NCBI GenBank assembly: GCA_016342655.1
Contig: JAEINL010000006.1
Location: 22,312 to 86,311, forward strand
Length of the DNA stretch: 64,000 nt
Reading direction: 5' to 3'
From: Sphaerochaeta sp.
GTDB lineage: Bacteria; Spirochaetota; Spirochaetia; Sphaerochaetales; Sphaerochaetaceae
Shown: piece by piece, positions 17,703-26,962 of the stretch
How positions within the stretch are numbered: position 1 is the stretch's first letter
Layout: each line of letters starts with the position of its first letter
Notes under the pieces: model-generated
What the model was told of the DNA's origin: nothing
Databases searched by the model: none
What the model saw: the letters and a program-made list of their open reading frames with translations, nothing else
Made by a program: the position numbers and the translations under genes

Positions 17703-19183
17703 ATATCCGGGTTTATCCAGTGGGGATAGTGGTATCCGCTGAATGCCTCAAACTGGAGCTTGCCCTGCTCAAATAGCATCTCAGATCCTCCTATGACGCG
17801 GCATCCGGCTTGTGTGGCCCTCTTGAAGAAGGGGGTCTCCTTTGGCTGGTATACCAACTCATAGACGATTTCAGATCCGGAGAAGGCAAAGGTAGGGACA
17901 GGATCCTCATCGCAGAGGGGCTCCATCCCCACACTGGTTGTCTGTACGACCAGGTCGACACTGTTGCTGTAGAGGTTGCAATTTTCCAAGGTATCGTAGT
18001 TGCTCATGGTCTCATCCGCCAGATGACGGGCCTTTTCCAGACTCCTGTTCAGGATCGTCACCTTGACGCCATGATTGTGCAAAGCCCAGACCACTGCCCT
18101 GCTTGCACCACCCGCCCCTATGACAAGTGCTGTCCGTATGAGCTCATGGGAAATTTCCTGTGCGATGGGAGCAAGAAATCCATAGTAGTCGGTATTGGTA
18201 CCTTTCCACATGTTCTGAACCCTGGTCACCGTGTTGCATGCCCCTATCTGCTTAACCTCACGCGTTATCCTGCCAAGATAGGGTTGTACATTTCTCTTGT
18301 GGGGTACAGTCACCGAGAAACCGTGGATCTGCAGCATCTCTGCAAGTTTGAAGAATGCACGTACAGAATCAACAAGGAATGGCACATAGATTGCATTGTA
18401 GTGTATTGCCTCAAAACCCGGGTTATGGATCTTGGGAGAGGCAGTATGATAGACAGGGTTGCCTATGATACCGAACACGTGGGTCTTCTCATCCACCTTG
18501 TCAGCGCGGTAGAGCTCACTCATCACCCTTGCAGAGAGATGACCTAAAGCTGCTTCAGTATCGGAGCAAAAGGTGAGCATCGAGCCGCACTTCTTGTAGA
18601 GGAGGCGCGTACAGATGCCGAAATCCCCCATCCCGATTAGTATCTTATCCTGAATTGCGGAGAGCTCGGATTGCACCCTGAAAAGGGAAATGATGTCCAT
18701 CATGCTCTTGGGTGTGACAGCCACCTTGGGTATGTCGCCTTTGGAGGCAAGCTTGGAAATCCTACCGTAAATGTCTGCAGGGACACAGGTGAAATCGTGC
18801 AATGACCTGATGATTCTGACCCCACGATCTCTGAGTGATCGCTCAAGGTCGACTTTCTGTTCAAACAAAGGGTCCTTGAACTTGAGGTCGCTCTTCTTCA
18901 CATCTTCTTCAATGTCAACATAGGCAAAGTCGCCCTTTGCTGTTTCATAGAGAATCTGCAACCGCTCCTTTTCACTGAGCGTGCACGCACCCCCATCACT
19001 CTTTCGACGGAAGGTCAGGATTATTGGCAGGTCCACCGTCGAGGGAAAGGACGAGGCAATCTTCTGTTCATCCGCATTGAGATGGTCAAGACGGAGTTCG
19101 GCGAGGGAAATCCACGCTCTGTTTTGTTCCACCAGGTTCCGGTTCTCCTCAAGGGTAGAGCCGGTAAGGGTAAGGCATAGCAC
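17699..19183 (-). CDS. aroDE: Fused 3-dehydroquinate dehydratase / shikimate dehydrogenase
   Basis: 494 residues. The N-terminal ~215 residues are a type I dehydroquinase: ELRLDHL (about residue 30), FRRKSDGG and the Schiff-base lysine region KVAVTPKSMMD (about 155). The C-terminal ~270 residues are shikimate dehydrogenase: GNPVYHTASPKIHN (about 242), VPHKRNV (about 297) and the NADP-binding VIGAGGASRAVVWAL (about 360). One chain therefore performs two consecutive steps, as in plants and some bacteria. The start is GTG 19183 with AGGAGG 6 bp upstream. It is divergent from the ABC-F gene. Confidence 0.96.
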   Translation of the reverse strand: MLCLTLTGSTLEENRNLVEQNRAWISLAELRLDHLNADEQKIASSFPSTVDLPIILTFRRKSDGGACTLSEKERLQILYETAKGDFAYVDIEEDVKKSDLKFKDPLFEQKVDLERSLRDRGVRIIRSLHDFTCVPADIYGRISKLASKGDIPKVAVTPKSMMDIISLFRVQSELSAIQDKILIGMGDFGICTRLLYKKCGSMLTFCSDTEAALGHLSARVMSELYRADKVDEKTHVFGIIGNPVYHTASPKIHNPGFEAIHYNAIYVPFLVDSVRAFFKLAEMLQIHGFSVTVPHKRNVQPYLGRITREVKQIGACNTVTRVQNMWKGTNTDYYGFLAPIAQEISHELIRTALVIGAGGASRAVVWALHNHGVKVTILNRSLEKARHLADETMSNYDTLENCNLYSNSVDLVVQTTSVGMEPLCDEDPVPTFAFSGSEIVYELVYQPKETPFFKRATQAGCRVIGGSEMLFEQGKLQFEAFSGYHYPHWINPDI

Positions 19184-19295
19184 TGTAAACCTCCTGGAGT
19201 TGGGTGGATTGTCCTAGAACACATGCTTGTGTTAAGGTAATCATAACGTCAAATAACGGGCTTTTCAACACCCGTCTACATAAAGGGGCAGTATA

Positions 19296-21254
19296 GTGGC
19301 AACGTTGCAGGTCCAAAGCATGCATCTTGCATTTGCAGACAGGGATATTCTTGACGATGTGTCGTTTATCCTGACAGAAAAAAGCCGTAGCGCACTGGCC
19401 GGAGGCAATGGAAGCGGCAAATCCACGCTGCTTAAGGTTCTCAGCGGACAGATGGCTGCGGACAGCACAAATCTTAGCAAGACACGGGACCTTCGCATCT
19501 CCTACCTTCCCCAAAGTGACATCCTCTTTGAAGAGGGAAGCGTATACTCTGAAGTGGAACGTGGCTATCAACGCTTTGATGAGATGCTTGCAGAAAAGAA
19601 ACATCTGGAACAGGAGCTTGCCCTCTCTTCCGAGGAGGGGAACACCTATCCTCTTCTGGTCCGCCTTTCTGCCATCCAAGACGGATTGCTGGAAGAAGGG
19701 TACTTTTCACGCAAGGAGAAGATTGAGCAGATACTCTCAGGGTTAGGATTCCTAGCATCCGACTTCGACCGTCAGTGCCTGGAATTTTCTGGGGGGTGGC
19801 AGATGCGTATCGCCCTTGCTAAAGTGTTGGTTGAACAACCGACGATCATGTTGCTCGATGAGCCGACCAACTATCTCGATATCGAGGCTAGGTACTGGCT
19901 GAAGAACTATCTGAAGGTTTACCCAGGGGGTATCATGATGGTTTCCCATGACCAGGCTTTTCTGGATGATAGTGTCAATGAGGTATTCGAGCTCTTCGGT
20001 GGCAAGCTCACCCGTTACAGTGGAAACTACAGCAAGTATCTCGAGCAGAGAGAGCTTGAGATTGCACAGCTTGAAGCTGCATATAGGCAACAGCAGGAAA
20101 AGCTGGAGAAGACAGGGCAGTTCATCGATAAGTTTCGCTACAAGGCCACTAAGAGCAAACAGGTGCAGAGCAGGATCAAGCAGATAGAGAAGATGGAGAT
20201 AGTGCAAGTCCCTTCCCATCTGAAACAGCTCTCCTTCACCTTCCCCCCCGCCCCCCATAGTGGAACTGATGTCCTCATGGTAGAGAACCTGAAGAAGCAA
20301 TATGACAATCAGGTAGTGTTTGATGACTTCTCCTTTCAGGTCAACCGCGGCGAAAGGCTTGCAGTGACCGGTAAGAACGGCTCGGGCAAGAGTACCCTCT
20401 TGAGAATGCTCTGTGGGGAAGACCCAACCTATGAGGGGGTAATACGCCAAGGCAGCGGGGTCAGCATAGGATATTTTGCCCAGGACACAGAAAAGACGCT
20501 CGACCCCAGTCTGACAGTCCTTGAAGAAGTCAGTAGCGTAGCCGCAACTGCTGACATACCGAAACTGCGAAACTACCTAGGCTCCTTCCTCTTCAGCGGT
20601 GATGATGTATTCAAGAGCGTCTCCGTACTCAGCGGGGGGGAGCGAAGCCGCCTTGCGCTTCTGAAGATCTTACTTCACCCGGTAAATCTGCTCATATTGG
20701 ACGAACCGACCAACCACCTGGATATCAATGCAAAGCAGATGTTGCTCAAAGCCCTTGAGCACTATGACGGAACCATGGTCTTTGTCAGCCATGATGCACA
20801 CTTCATCGAGCATATTGCAACGAGGATCCTCTACCTTACCGATACAGCCCCCCCCGAATTCTTCGATGGTGACTACTCCTACTTCTCCTACAAGCTCGAA
20901 GAGAAGGAGAAAGTGGAGGAAGAGAACCAGAATAGGAACAAGGATCAGAAAGGTGAGAATCTTCCGGATTCGGTCCTTTCCTATAAGGAAGCGAACCGGC
21001 AGAAAAACCGTCTGGTCACCTTGAGACGCCAAAGTGAGGAGCTCCTCAAGAAACACGAGAAGCTGGAAGCAAAACTGAGCTCCCTTGATCACAGCATGGC
21101 CTTGGAAGAGAATTATAGCGATGCGACTAAGATAAAGACCCTGGTCGTGCAAAAAACCGAACTTGAGAATAGACTGAAAGTGAGTGAGGAGACCTGGCTC
21201 CTGCTCAATGAAGAGGCAGAGAGCCTGGAGGCCTCACTTGGCAAGACTGAATGA
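19296..21254 (+). CDS. ABC-F family ATPase (ribosome-associated type)
   Basis: 652 residues from GTG 19296 (AAGGGG upstream). Two ABC modules lie in one chain without membrane segments. Walker A motifs are GGNGSGKST (about residue 36) and GKNGSGKST (about 359). Signatures are FSGGWQMR (about 163) and LSGGERSR (about 444), each followed by LLDEPTN. A charged interdomain linker, RYKATKSKQVQSRIKQIEKME (about 285-305), is the P-site tRNA interaction motif seen in ABC-F proteins. The ~100-residue C-terminal tail is a charged coiled coil. This is the Uup/YdiF-like architecture; ABC-F proteins act on ribosomes rather than in transport. The 3' end overlaps maf. Confidence 0.9.
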   Translation: MATLQVQSMHLAFADRDILDDVSFILTEKSRSALAGGNGSGKSTLLKVLSGQMAADSTNLSKTRDLRISYLPQSDILFEEGSVYSEVERGYQRFDEMLAEKKHLEQELALSSEEGNTYPLLVRLSAIQDGLLEEGYFSRKEKIEQILSGLGFLASDFDRQCLEFSGGWQMRIALAKVLVEQPTIMLLDEPTNYLDIEARYWLKNYLKVYPGGIMMVSHDQAFLDDSVNEVFELFGGKLTRYSGNYSKYLEQRELEIAQLEAAYRQQQEKLEKTGQFIDKFRYKATKSKQVQSRIKQIEKMEIVQVPSHLKQLSFTFPPAPHSGTDVLMVENLKKQYDNQVVFDDFSFQVNRGERLAVTGKNGSGKSTLLRMLCGEDPTYEGVIRQGSGVSIGYFAQDTEKTLDPSLTVLEEVSSVAATADIPKLRNYLGSFLFSGDDVFKSVSVLSGGERSRLALLKILLHPVNLLILDEPTNHLDINAKQMLLKALEHYDGTMVFVSHDAHFIEHIATRILYLTDTAPPEFFDGDYSYFSYKLEEKEKVEEENQNRNKDQKGENLPDSVLSYKEANRQKNRLVTLRRQSEELLKKHEKLEAKLSSLDHSMALEENYSDATKIKTLVVQKTELENRLKVSEETWLLLNEEAESLEASLGKTE

Positions 21255-21858
21255 TTTCTTTACGAGCGTGGTACTGGCTTCCCAGTCAGTGGCACGCAAA
21301 AAGCTGTTGGAAGACCTGGGTATCCAGGTTACCACAGAGCCCACCCATTGTGACGAGAGTCACCAGGAAACAGATCCTGCTAAGGCTGTCCACCTTTTGG
21401 CAAAACGCAAGCTAGAGGAATATATGAAGGTGCACAGAGAGTATGAGGGCGTTGTCATCACATGCGATACCCTCGTCTCCTGTGACAACTTGCTCATCGG
21501 CAAGCCTGCCAACCGTGAGGAGGCCAAAACGCACCTGCGCATGTTCAGTGACAAAGGCCAGGTTGTACACTCCGGGTGGGCCATGTGGTTCAACAACGCT
21601 GTCTATGATGGCTTTGATGAGGCTCAGGTCTTCTTCAAAGCTTTGGATGAAAATGCTATTGAGGAGTATCTCGACCTTGGCGAATGGAAGGGTGCTGCCG
21701 GCTCCTACAGGATTCAGGAGAAAGGGAAAGAGCTCGTCAAGCATGTAGAAGGTGATATTGCAACGGTAATAGGGTTGCCACTTTTACAGATTTCTGAAAT
21801 ACTATTTTTAACTGTGCCCGTTAGTGATGGCGCAGAATATCCGCCCTTGCGAGGGTGA
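21238..21858 (+). CDS. maf: Maf-family nucleoside triphosphate pyrophosphatase
   Basis: 206 residues. Maf proteins hydrolyse modified or canonical NTPs to NMP and PPi. VVLASQSVARKKLLEDLG (residues 11-28) is the family's LASxSPRR motif with S-P-R-R degraded to S-V-A-R. TCDTLVSCD (about residue 75) holds the catalytic Asp, and EWKGAAGSYRIQEKG (about 150) the substrate region. TTG 21238 is chosen because GGAGG (21227-21231) lies exactly 6 bp upstream; GTG 21268 would cut the first strand short. It overlaps the ABC-F gene by 17 bp. Confidence 0.9.
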   Translation: MARLNDFFTSVVLASQSVARKKLLEDLGIQVTTEPTHCDESHQETDPAKAVHLLAKRKLEEYMKVHREYEGVVITCDTLVSCDNLLIGKPANREEAKTHLRMFSDKGQVVHSGWAMWFNNAVYDGFDEAQVFFKALDENAIEEYLDLGEWKGAAGSYRIQEKGKELVKHVEGDIATVIGLPLLQISEILFLTVPVSDGAEYPPLRG

Positions 21859-21872
21859 GTAATAGATGAAGG

Positions 21873-21902
21873 GTGACGCACACTTTTTTGTACGTATACG
21901 TA
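21873..21902 (+). promoter_or_regulatory. Possible rpsB promoter with a 12 bp palindrome
   Basis: TACGTATACGTA (21891-21902) is a perfect palindrome in the 73 bp gap before rpsB. GTGACG (21873-21878) and TATACG (21895-21900), 16 bp apart, are a weak promoter match. I cannot tell whether the palindrome is an operator or coincidence. Confidence 0.3.
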
Positions 21903-21931
21903 GTACAGCTGTGTCGTCAGACAGGAGAATT

Positions 21932-22837
21932 ATGTCCGTAGTAACCATGAAAAGCCTGCTAGAATCAGGCGTGCATTTCGGCCACCAGACCAAAAGATGG
22001 AATCCAAAGATGGCTCGTTTTATTTTCAGCCAGAGAAATGGAATCCATATCATCGACTTGCAGAAAACCTCTGCTTGTATCGTCGAAGCATATGATGCAG
22101 TGCGTGCAGTTGTTAAACAGGGCAAGACTGTTCTGTTTGTCGGCACCAAGAAACAGGCTCAGCAGGCTATTGAAGCCGAGGCTAAGCGCTGTGGAATGCC
22201 CTACATCAACAACCGTTGGCTCGGTGGTATGCTGACCAACTTCTCTACCATCAAGAAGTCCATCTCTACCCTCAAGAAAATTGAGAAGATGGAAAATGAT
22301 GGCACCTTTGAATCCCTCACCAAGAAAGAGGTCTCCCTACTTACCAAGCAGAAGATTAAGCTTGAGAAGAACCTTGGCGGTATCAAGGACATGAAGGATC
22401 TCCCCGGAGCAATCTTCATCATTGACACCAAGAAGGAAGCTATTGCTGTAACAGAGGCCAAACGCCTTGGTATCCCAGTAATTGCTGTCGTAGACACAAA
22501 CTGCGACCCCACAGACATCACCTACCCCATCCCTGGAAACGATGACGCTATCCGCGCCATCAGCCTCTTTGCCGAGATCATTGCCAATGCAGTAATTGAT
22601 GCTGACAACGAAGCCGGTATCCAGATCATCGAGACTCTCGGAAATGAAGAAGAGACTGTCGAAGAGGTAGCGGTAGAGGAAGTTGAGGAAGAGGTTGTCT
22701 TCTCCTCTGAAGAGGGTGCTGAATTCTCCAAGTTTGAAGAGGAGAAAGTTAAGGTTGTTGAGACCGTTGTAGAAGAAGAGGTCGCTGACGACAAGAGTGC
22801 AATCACCGTCGACGAAGAGACCCTCTACGAGGACTAA
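21932..22837 (+). CDS. rpsB: 30S ribosomal protein S2 with acidic C-terminal extension
   Basis: 301 residues; S2 is usually about 230-260. ATG 21932 has AGGAGA just upstream, and the first residues ([26 protein letters not shown]) align with S2. [21 protein letters not shown] and [19 protein letters not shown] blocks are all present. After the conserved core (ending near DADNEAG, about residue 230) there is a ~65-residue tail that is mostly Glu, Val and Asp. S2 assembles late on the 30S subunit and helps recruit S1. The gene leads rpsB-tsf-frr-uppS-cdsA-dxr-rseP. Confidence 0.98.
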   Translation: MSVVTMKSLLESGVHFGHQTKRWNPKMARFIFSQRNGIHIIDLQKTSACIVEAYDAVRAVVKQGKTVLFVGTKKQAQQAIEAEAKRCGMPYINNRWLGGMLTNFSTIKKSISTLKKIEKMENDGTFESLTKKEVSLLTKQKIKLEKNLGGIKDMKDLPGAIFIIDTKKEAIAVTEAKRLGIPVIAVVDTNCDPTDITYPIPGNDDAIRAISLFAEIIANAVIDADNEAGIQIIETLGNEEETVEEVAVEEVEEEVVFSSEEGAEFSKFEEEKVKVVETVVEEEVADDKSAITVDEETLYED

Positions 22838-22847
22838 GGAGCAAAGC

Positions 22848-23699
22848 ATGGCTGTAACAGCTGAAGATGTAAAAAGATTGCGTGACGCCACCGGCGCAGG
22901 CATGATGGACTGTAAGAAGGCACTGATGAAGTCCGATGGTGACTTCGATGCTGCCAACAAGTTCCTCAAGGAGATGGGTCTAGCCGCCATCGCCAAGAGA
23001 CAGGACAGGGCGACCAACAACGGTCGTGTCTTTGTGAGAGTGACCGATGACAAGGCTGTCATCGTCCAGATCTCCTGCGAGACCGACTTTGTTGCTGGTA
23101 ATGCCCAGTTTGCTGAACTTGGAGAGAATGTCTGCACAGTAGTAGTCGAAAAAGGCTACACTGAGATCAATGACGAGCTGAATGGCATGGTCAATGAACT
23201 GATCACTGTCATCAAGGAGAACATGACCCTCAAACAGGTCGTCGTCCTCCCCCTTGGTGAGAATGAATTTGCCTCCAGCTATGTCCATGGCGAAGGTTCT
23301 CTCGGTGTTGTGGTAACATTCAAGACCGACAAAGCATCTCTCGCCAATGATGAGGTCGTCAAGGAATTTGCAAATGACTGTGCTCTGCACGTCGCTGCTT
23401 TCACTCCTTCCTACTTCACCTCCTCTTCGGTCGATCCTGCCTATGTAGCAGACCAGACTGAAATCTTTACCGCCCAGGCAGCACTGCTTGACAAGCCGGC
23501 AAAGGTTGTTGAGGGAATCGTCAAGGGCAAGCTCAGCAAGCACCTTGCAGAAATTTGTTTCCTCCAGCAGAAATTTGTCAAGGACGACTCTGTCTCTGTG
23601 GAACAGAAAGCCAAGGAAGTCAGCAAGACTGCCGGAGGGAAGATTGAAATCTCGAACTTCACCTATATCCTTGCCGGTTCTGCTTCCTGCGAAGCCTAA
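22848..23699 (+). CDS. tsf: Translation elongation factor Ts
   Basis: 283 residues, the same length as the E. coli protein. It exchanges GDP on EF-Tu. The N-terminal UBA-like region (VKRLRDATGAGMMDCKKAL, residues 8-26) includes the TGAGMMDCKKAL signature, and VQISCETDFVAGNAQF (about residue 70) is the EF-Tu interaction motif TDFVA. The ATG at 22848 follows rpsB by 10 bp with AAGGAG between them. Confidence 0.98.
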   Translation: MAVTAEDVKRLRDATGAGMMDCKKALMKSDGDFDAANKFLKEMGLAAIAKRQDRATNNGRVFVRVTDDKAVIVQISCETDFVAGNAQFAELGENVCTVVVEKGYTEINDELNGMVNELITVIKENMTLKQVVVLPLGENEFASSYVHGEGSLGVVVTFKTDKASLANDEVVKEFANDCALHVAAFTPSYFTSSSVDPAYVADQTEIFTAQAALLDKPAKVVEGIVKGKLSKHLAEICFLQQKFVKDDSVSVEQKAKEVSKTAGGKIEISNFTYILAGSASCEA

Positions 23700-23717
23700 C
23701 GTTCATCGATTCATTCC

Positions 23718-23741
23718 AACCGCTCACAGCTGTGAGCGGTT
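23718..23741. other. 24 bp perfect palindrome between tsf and frr
   Basis: AACCGCTCACAG followed by its exact reverse complement. As RNA it forms a strong stem of up to 12 bp. No T-run follows, so it is not a standard terminator. It lies 18 bp after the tsf stop and 18 bp before the frr start, and may partly attenuate or process the operon transcript. Confidence 0.75.
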
Positions 23742-23759
23742 GTCCTATTGGAGATTTGT

Positions 23760-24314
23760 ATGCTACAGGTATTAGAAACTTGCGAAAGCAAAATGAAAAA
23801 AAGTCTTGAAAGTCTTGAAAAGGACTTTTCCTCATTGAGAACCGGACGTGCTTCCGTTTCCCTCTTAGATAAGATTCGTGTCGAATACTACGGTAACGAG
23901 ACTCCTATCAACCAGGTTGCAACGATCAGTGTCCCTGAAGCCAGAATGATCGTAATCCAGCCATGGGACAAGAGTGTCCTCTCATCCATAGAGAAGGCCA
24001 TTCTGAAGAGCGACTTAGGTCTGCCTCCAAATAATGACGGAAAGCTGATTCGCCTCAACTTCCCCCCTTTGAATGAGGAGAGAAGGAAGACCTTGGTAAA
24101 GACTGCAAAGTCTACTGCAGAGCAGACCAAGGTCGCTATCCGAAATGTACGTCGTGAAGCTATGGATGAGCTGAAAAAGATGCAAAAGTCCGGTGATATT
24201 AGCGAAGACCAACAAAAGGATGCAGAGGCGGAAATCCAAAAACTGACAGACTCCTTTAGCATAGAGGTAGGAACACTATCTGATGCGAAAGAGAAGGAGA
24301 TCATGGAGATCTAG
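23760..24314 (+). CDS. frr: Ribosome recycling factor
   Basis: 184 residues, the standard length. It dissociates ribosomes after termination together with EF-G. FSSLRTGRASVSLLDKIRVEYYG (about residues 24-46) is the family's LRTGRA block, and LNFPPLNEERRKTLVK lies at about residue 105. The long paired helices of domain I follow. ATG 23760 gives the normal N-terminus, with GGAG at 23750-23753; TTG 23748 is possible but adds four residues. The stop codon TAG abuts the uppS ATG with no gap. Confidence 0.97.
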   Translation: MLQVLETCESKMKKSLESLEKDFSSLRTGRASVSLLDKIRVEYYGNETPINQVATISVPEARMIVIQPWDKSVLSSIEKAILKSDLGLPPNNDGKLIRLNFPPLNEERRKTLVKTAKSTAEQTKVAIRNVRREAMDELKKMQKSGDISEDQQKDAEAEIQKLTDSFSIEVGTLSDAKEKEIMEI

Positions 24315-25013
24315 ATGGAAGCTACACCCATTGCACCCACGCACCTTGGCATCATTATGGATGGGAATGGGAGATGGGCACAGAAACGTGCCCTTCCCCG
24401 GACTGCAGGCCATCTAGAGGGCCTCAAGGCACTCAAGAGAGTTATCAAGGAAGCCTCGGTGCTTGGCATCGGGTTTGTAACCTTTTATGTGTTCTCCACG
24501 GAAAACTGGAAACGAAGCAAGCAGGAGGTATCCTACCTCATGCATCTCTTAGTTGCTAAGCTCCATGGAGAGCTTGGATTCTATAACAAACAGGGGATAC
24601 GGATTCTTGTCTGTGGAGACCTCGACGGTCTTCCTAAGGACGTACAAGAAGTTATTGAATCTACTGTCAAGGCAACTGAGAACAACACCAACATCACATG
24701 CATCCTTGCCATAAATTATGGCGGACAGAATGAGATCTGCAGGGCAGTCAACCGCTGTCTTGCTGAAGGTCCCCAAAAGAATCTGACTGAGAATGATATT
24801 CGTTCACATTTGGACTTGCCCCATGTACCCCCTGTCGATATGATAGTACGTAGCGCAAACGAACGGCGCTTGAGTAACTTCTTGTTGTGGGACAGTGCCT
24901 ATGCTGAGCTTGGATTTTATGAAAAGTTCTGGCCAGACTGGAAGGCAGAAGATGTCCGGACAATCTGCAAGGACTACTCACAGAGGGTACGTAAGTTTGG
25001 GGGGGTAGAATGA
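24315..25013 (+). CDS. uppS: Isoprenyl transferase (undecaprenyl diphosphate synthase)
   Basis: 232 residues. A cis-prenyltransferase that builds the C55 carrier used for peptidoglycan and surface glycans. LGIIMDGNGRWAQKR (residues 11-25) is the catalytic and phosphate-binding signature. FYVFSTENWKR (about residue 57) and DMIVRSANERRLSNFLLWDSAYAEL (about residue 175, normally RTxGExRLSNFLLWQxxYxE) bind the substrate. It starts immediately at the frr stop and overlaps cdsA by 4 bp (ATGA). Confidence 0.96.
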   Translation: MEATPIAPTHLGIIMDGNGRWAQKRALPRTAGHLEGLKALKRVIKEASVLGIGFVTFYVFSTENWKRSKQEVSYLMHLLVAKLHGELGFYNKQGIRILVCGDLDGLPKDVQEVIESTVKATENNTNITCILAINYGGQNEICRAVNRCLAEGPQKNLTENDIRSHLDLPHVPPVDMIVRSANERRLSNFLLWDSAYAELGFYEKFWPDWKAEDVRTICKDYSQRVRKFGGVE

Positions 25014-25849
25014 GTTCACTGGGTCAAAGGATACTAACTACAGTCATTGCAGTGCCAGCACTTTTTTCTATCATCTTCTTTTTACCCTACTATGGGTTTC
25101 TTGTCCTTGCCCTAGTCGCTATGCTTACCACTGCCCTTGCCACTGCAGAGCTCAAGGAGCTCTACTTCAAGGCTGAGGGCGCTCGTATCAACTTCCCTTC
25201 GTGGATAGCTGCTCTGCTACCCTTCTCCCAATGGCTGGAAATAGCATTTTTCCCCCAGTTACCGTTACTTGAGCTGACCTTAGTTGTCATGGCTCTGGCA
25301 ATATATACTACTGAACTCACCTCCGGCCCCAAGGATGCTTATGCCAAGACATTTTCACGCATAGGCGGGGCAAGCTTGTTGCTCATCTACCCCGGACTCC
25401 TACTGACCTTCATCATGCGCCTGACCGCCCTGAGCCATGCATCAGTCTTTCTTTTGCTTTTTTTCCTGCTTGTTTTTGGCAATGACGTGTTCGCTTTTCT
25501 GTTTGGCATGTCTTTGGGAAAAAACAACAAGGGCATCATACGGGTCAGCCCCAACAAAAGTGTAGCTGGCTTTGTCGGGGGGACGCTGAGTACAGTCGCC
25601 CTTGCAGTTGTCTTTTGCCTCCTCTACCCAGGGGTACGAGAGATGGTAAGTATTCCCCAGGCACTGTTGCTTGGTTTTTTGACCAGCGTCAGTGCCAACA
25701 TAGGCGATCTCATAGAAAGCGCATACAAACGTGCAGCAAACGTAAAAGACAGTGGGCACATCATCCCCGGAAGAGGGGGGCTGTTGGATTCCATAGACTC
25801 CATGCTAGCCAGTGCTCCTGTGTTCTGGTTGTTGCTAAAGCTATTCTAG
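25010..25849 (+). CDS. cdsA: Phosphatidate cytidylyltransferase
   Basis: 279 residues with about eight hydrophobic segments. It makes CDP-diacylglycerol for all phospholipid synthesis at the inner membrane. The C-terminal signature is well kept: NDVFAFLFGMSLGKNNKG (about residue 160), ISPNKSVAGFVGG-type RVSPNKSVAGFVGG (about 180) and SANIGDLIESAYKRAANVKDSG with GHIIPGRGGLLDSIDSM near the end (about 225-265). It overlaps uppS by 4 bp and precedes dxr by 3 bp. Confidence 0.96.
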   Translation: MSSLGQRILTTVIAVPALFSIIFFLPYYGFLVLALVAMLTTALATAELKELYFKAEGARINFPSWIAALLPFSQWLEIAFFPQLPLLELTLVVMALAIYTTELTSGPKDAYAKTFSRIGGASLLLIYPGLLLTFIMRLTALSHASVFLLLFFLLVFGNDVFAFLFGMSLGKNNKGIIRVSPNKSVAGFVGGTLSTVALAVVFCLLYPGVREMVSIPQALLLGFLTSVSANIGDLIESAYKRAANVKDSGHIIPGRGGLLDSIDSMLASAPVFWLLLKLF

Positions 25850-25852
25850 GCT

Positions 25853-26962
25853 ATGGAAAAAAGGGTTGTCATCCTAGGCTGTACAGGTAGCATCGGGACT
25901 ACTGCAATTCAGGCAATCCGTGACAAGAAGATGGCCATTTCTGTGGTAGGACTATCGGCCCATAGCAATGAGGAAGCTCTGGTCTCTCTTGCAAGGGAGC
26001 TCTGTTGCCCTTCGATTTGCCTTACCGGTAGCAAACCCTCAAAGCATTCCGGCCTTTCCGTATTTAACAGTCTCTCTGATATGCTTTCAACCCTCGAGGC
26101 AGACATTGTGCTCAATGGCATCGCAGGCTTTGCAGGGCTTGAGGCTTCGGTGCTTTCCCTACAACAGGGCTTCGATCTAGCCTTGGCCAACAAGGAGAGC
26201 ATAGTATGTGGAGGCTCTTATCTTTTTGACTTTGCAAAAGCACACAATAGCAAGATTATCGCTGTGGACAGCGAACATAGCGCCCTTGCAGAACTGGTAC
26301 AGGGTCAATCTCCAGAACACATCGAATCCCTTATCCTCACTGGCAGTGGAGGTCCTTTCAGGAACCTCCCTGCAGATCAATTCGCTCATATTACCGTGGA
26401 GCAGGCCCTCGCCCACCCCACTTGGAAAATGGGCAAGAAAATCTCAGTTGACAGCGCCACTTTGGCAAATAAGGCTCTTGAGGTCATCGAAGCTTCCTAC
26501 CTGTTCGGTCTTCCAGCAGAAAAGATTGAGGTGGTCATCCACCCCCAGTCAATCGTCCATTCCATGATCCGCACCTGCGATGGGGCAGTCTACGCACAGA
26601 TGGGAATGCCCGATATGACTCTTCCGATTGTCAATGCACTTGTTGATAACGGTAAGAATCTGGTTCGGCCACTGGACTTCACCAAACTCAGTCTCACCTT
26701 TGAGAAACCCGATTACCAACGGTTCCCCCTCCTCGCTTTGGCCTTCTCCATCCTAAAGAGGAAAGGCAGTGCGGCCCTAGCCTTCAACGCTGCCGACGAG
26801 GTTGCCGTGTATACCTTCCTCGATGGCAGATGCACCTATCCCCAGATGATACGAGCCATTGAAAAGACCCTGGAAAAGAGCTGGGACCGTGCTCCCTCTT
26901 CGTTTGCAGAGACCCTCGCCCTTGATAGGGAAGCCAGAGAGCTGACAAGAAGCTATCTATGA
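25853..26962 (+). CDS. dxr: 1-deoxy-D-xylulose-5-phosphate reductoisomerase
   Basis: 369 residues, slightly short for Dxr (about 390). It catalyses the committed MEP-pathway step from DXP to MEP with NADPH and a divalent metal. The nucleotide-binding start is VVILGCTGSIGTTAI (residues 4-18). ALANKESIVCGG (about 112), VDSEHSAL (about 137) and LTGSGGPFR (about 158) are metal and substrate motifs, and the HPTWKMGKKISVDSATLANKALEVIEA stretch follows at about 185. The pathway supplies the isoprenoid precursors used by uppS in the same operon. It overlaps rseP by 4 bp. Confidence 0.97.
   Translation: MEKRVVILGCTGSIGTTAIQAIRDKKMAISVVGLSAHSNEEALVSLARELCCPSICLTGSKPSKHSGLSVFNSLSDMLSTLEADIVLNGIAGFAGLEASVLSLQQGFDLALANKESIVCGGSYLFDFAKAHNSKIIAVDSEHSALAELVQGQSPEHIESLILTGSGGPFRNLPADQFAHITVEQALAHPTWKMGKKISVDSATLANKALEVIEASYLFGLPAEKIEVVIHPQSIVHSMIRTCDGAVYAQMGMPDMTLPIVNALVDNGKNLVRPLDFTKLSLTFEKPDYQRFPLLALAFSILKRKGSAALAFNAADEVAVYTFLDGRCTYPQMIRAIEKTLEKSWDRAPSSFAETLALDREARELTRSYL

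Noticed and set aside
17810..18547. 245-codon plus-strand frame inside aroDE
   Set aside because: Antisense shadow of a clearly identified fused enzyme.
22337..23137. 266-codon minus-strand frame across rpsB and tsf
   Set aside because: Antisense to two universal genes; composition is an image of their codon use.
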